Source: Moorena sp. SIOASIH
GTDB taxonomy: Bacteria; Cyanobacteriota; Cyanobacteriia; Cyanobacteriales; Coleofasciculaceae
NCBI RefSeq assembly: GCF_010671925.1
Contig: NZ_JAAHIH010000005.1
Span: forward strand, 1,044,073-1,108,072
Direction of reading: 5' to 3'
DNA length: 64,000 bases
Below are positions 62,040 to 64,000 of this stretch, piece by piece; within the stretch, counting starts at the first letter, position 1; the number at the start of each line of letters is the position of its first letter. The translations under genes and the position numbers were made by a program. The notes beneath the pieces were generated by a model, which was given only the letters and a program-made list of their open reading frames with translations, made no database searches and was not told the DNA's origin.

Positions 62040-62532
62040 GCTCCCGACTCCCTGTTTATTTTTATAAATTTTAAGTAAAGTCTTTTTAAAGAGTTATTAA
62101 ATCAGTAAATTTTAACTCCAACTTTATGAAATAATCCCAGACATCGGGAGCTCTATTGATTAACAGGAAACCTGTGGTTTACGGACTTGTGCCAGCAAGT
62201 CCTTTGAGACAAAAACTGAGACAACTCTTATTCAAACTTCTGCTATATAGCGCCTCTGAATAGGATTAATTTGATCGGTTTATGGCTCAACCTGAGATTA
62301 GTCTGAGAAAAATCTAAGCTCAACCTGGGCTAAGTGTGAAAAAAAATATACCACTAAGCCTAGTTAAAATAACTGAGCTAAAAAACTGATCCAAAAACTG
62401 AGACATTAGGCTATGATCCGAATGGCATTCTAGAAATATAGACACCTTAGCGGCTAGACAACAGCGCTAATGCCCTGTTAAAACCGATGGTTTTTGCCTA
62501 AGGGTCAATGTTTGCCTGATGTTAAAAACATT

Positions 62533-62561
62533 ACACTGGTCTATTGCCGGTAGACCAGTGT
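62533..62561 (+). promoter_or_regulatory. Hairpin/operator upstream of RTX-like gene 2
   Basis: Same sequence as 59678-59706, again 60 bases before the start codon. Confidence 0.55.
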
Positions 62562-62620
62562 TTACTTCCACTATCAACTTAATTCACCAACTTAATTCAC
62601 TTGCATTCGGAGGAACTTTT

Positions 62621-64000
62621 ATGTCAAACACTTTTATTCCCACTGGAGAAACTCTAACCGATCCAGTAGTACTACCTGGAGTAGGGGATTCTTTAACCGT
62701 ATTCGGTACATTGGATGTTGATGGTAGTGCTGTTGATATCACCGGCACTAATGCCAGCATCTTTAACGCAGAAACAGGGACAATTGATGGTAGCTTCAAC
62801 GGTGTCAACTTCGTTAATGGTGGTGTTTCTTCTGGCATATTAACTAACCAAGGCTTGATTACCAGTGATAGTCGTCCCGTCAACATCGGTGGTCAAAATA
62901 TCAGGGTTGATAACTTAGCCCAGATTATCTCCTCTGCAAGTCCGAGGGATGGTGTCGTTTACGCTGACCAGACCGCTACATCCTATAATATTTTCAACGG
63001 TCCTGATGCTGTCATTGATGTCGGTGAGGGCAATGATGGAGATGCCATTTCTCTACAACTCGGTGCTAATGTCACAGGCAGTGTGGTTAATCAAGGTACG
63101 GTGATCGGACGTGGTGTGCCGGTGGGTAACAACCAAGCTACTGCGATTCGCCTCAGACAGGGTACTGACATTGGAGGAGCCGATGTCTCAGTCTTCAATG
63201 GTGATATTATCAATGAAGGCACTTTGATCTCAGAAACTGACAGTGGTGTACTGATTGAGTCGGGAGTCGAACTCAACGGTACAATCGTTAACAACGGTAC
63301 CATTGATGGCGCTTTCAACGGCGTTAGCTTTGCCAATGGCGGTACCTCTTCTGGGGCCCTGCAAAATTTCGGTACTATCACTAGTGCTAGTCGTGCCGTA
63401 AATATCGGTGGTCAAGATATTAGCCTTCAAAACTTCGGTGAGATTCTCACCTCTGCCAGTCCCCGGGATGGTGTGGTTTACACTGACCAGAGTGCGCTTT
63501 CCTACTCGATTGTCAACGAAAGTAGTGGTCTGATCGATGTGGGTGAAGGCAATGATGGAGATGCCATTTCTCTACAACTCGGTGCTGATGTCACAGGTAG
63601 TGTGATTAATCGGGGTACGGTGATCGGACGTGGTGTGCCGGTGGGCAACAACCGAGCTACTGCTGTTCGCCTCAGACAGGGTACTAATACTGACCTCTCA
63701 GTCTTCAATGGTGATATTGTCAATGAAGGCACCTTGACCTCAGAAACTGATGCGGCAGTACTGATTGAAGACGGAGTCGAACTCAACGGCGAAATCATTA
63801 ACAGGGGCACTATCAACGGTGGTGTTGTTGCAGGCAGCCCTCAGGTGGGTATTGATGCTCAGGGTGCTGAGGCTGACGTAACTATTGTTAACCAAGGTAC
63901 TATCAACGGCGATGTTCTACTCAGTGCTGGTGATGATACCTATGATGGTATTGCAGGCACTGTTAACGGTACTGTTTTCGGTAATGAGGGCAATGATACT
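62621..64000 (+). CDS. Second copy of the repetitive RTX-like protein (3' end outside window)
   Basis: 460 codons before the window ends, offset exactly 2,855 bases from gene 1 with the same GGAGG and ATG. The first roughly 915 bases show no difference from gene 1 by eye; after that a few single changes appear (for example GATGTCGG to GATGTGGG near 63537, GAGGGTGAC to GAGGCTGAC near 63870). It is still open at the edge, in the GNEGNDT calcium-binding part. Confidence 0.85.
   Translation, partial: MSNTFIPTGETLTDPVVLPGVGDSLTVFGTLDVDGSAVDITGTNASIFNAETGTIDGSFNGVNFVNGGVSSGILTNQGLITSDSRPVNIGGQNIRVDNLAQIISSASPRDGVVYADQTATSYNIFNGPDAVIDVGEGNDGDAISLQLGANVTGSVVNQGTVIGRGVPVGNNQATAIRLRQGTDIGGADVSVFNGDIINEGTLISETDSGVLIESGVELNGTIVNNGTIDGAFNGVSFANGGTSSGALQNFGTITSASRAVNIGGQDISLQNFGEILTSASPRDGVVYTDQSALSYSIVNESSGLIDVGEGNDGDAISLQLGADVTGSVINRGTVIGRGVPVGNNRATAVRLRQGTNTDLSVFNGDIVNEGTLTSETDAAVLIEDGVELNGEIINRGTINGGVVAGSPQVGIDAQGAEADVTIVNQGTINGDVLLSAGDDTYDGIAGTVNGTVFGNEGNDT

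Overview
The window looks like chromosome of a filamentous, repeat-rich cyanobacterium. Supporting signs are many GCGATCGC (HIP1-type) octamers, a high-light-inducible protein gene, a Ycf36/CGLD27-type gene, an initiator tRNA interrupted by a group I intron in the anticodon loop, and very many heptanucleotide short tandem repeats. A large marine form such as Moorena is my guess, not a proof. Ordinary genes sit as islands in a mass of mobile DNA.

Layout. 1-8.3 kb: 3' end of a group II intron, two small paired genes on the minus strand, two decayed IS5-family copies, a decayed IS66 copy, one intact GT4 glycosyltransferase, and a methyltransferase gene broken by several insertions. 8.3-16.3 kb: a DUF1501/DUF1800 pair, a small unknown gene, an RNase H-like gene, a MerR regulator overlapping a secreted WD40 gene, a small membrane protein and a high-light-inducible protein. 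16.9-21.9 kb: the most conserved block, with alanine dehydrogenase, yqeK-rsfS-ycf36-like-asparaginase in one direction, and tRNA-fMet with its group I intron. 22.1-26.5 kb: a large STAND ATPase/WD40 gene in one continuous frame but cut by two stop codons. 26.7-38.2 kb: two near-identical transposon remnants around a stack of four nested group II introns (one outer intron, a second inside it, and two more inside the second). 38.4-46.5 kb: TlyA-type methyltransferase, a fifth group II intron with a frameshifted maturase, a small unknown gene, a DUF1822 remnant, an Rpn-like nuclease and long heptamer arrays. 46.5-56 kb: an intact NB-ARC/14-blade WD40 protein, a GAF-containing chemoreceptor and a divergent PhnD-like lipoprotein. 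56-59.1 kb: chromate transporter plus sulfotransferase between inverted copies of a small repeat. 59.3-64 kb: two tandem, nearly identical genes for acidic repeat proteins with an RTX-type C-terminus; the second runs off the window.

Working together. The yqeK-rsfS block and TlyA concern nucleotide signalling and ribosome biology. MerR probably controls the overlapping WD40 gene. The chemoreceptor and PhnD-like lipoprotein may form a sensing pair. The two STAND/NB-ARC WD40 proteins fit the multidomain signalling or conflict ATPases common in filamentous cyanobacteria. The most unusual feature is the nested intron stack, whose boundaries can be reconstructed by aligning the introns with each other. 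The second theme is layered small repeats: elements inside elements inside broken genes, some adding codons or stop codons to host proteins.
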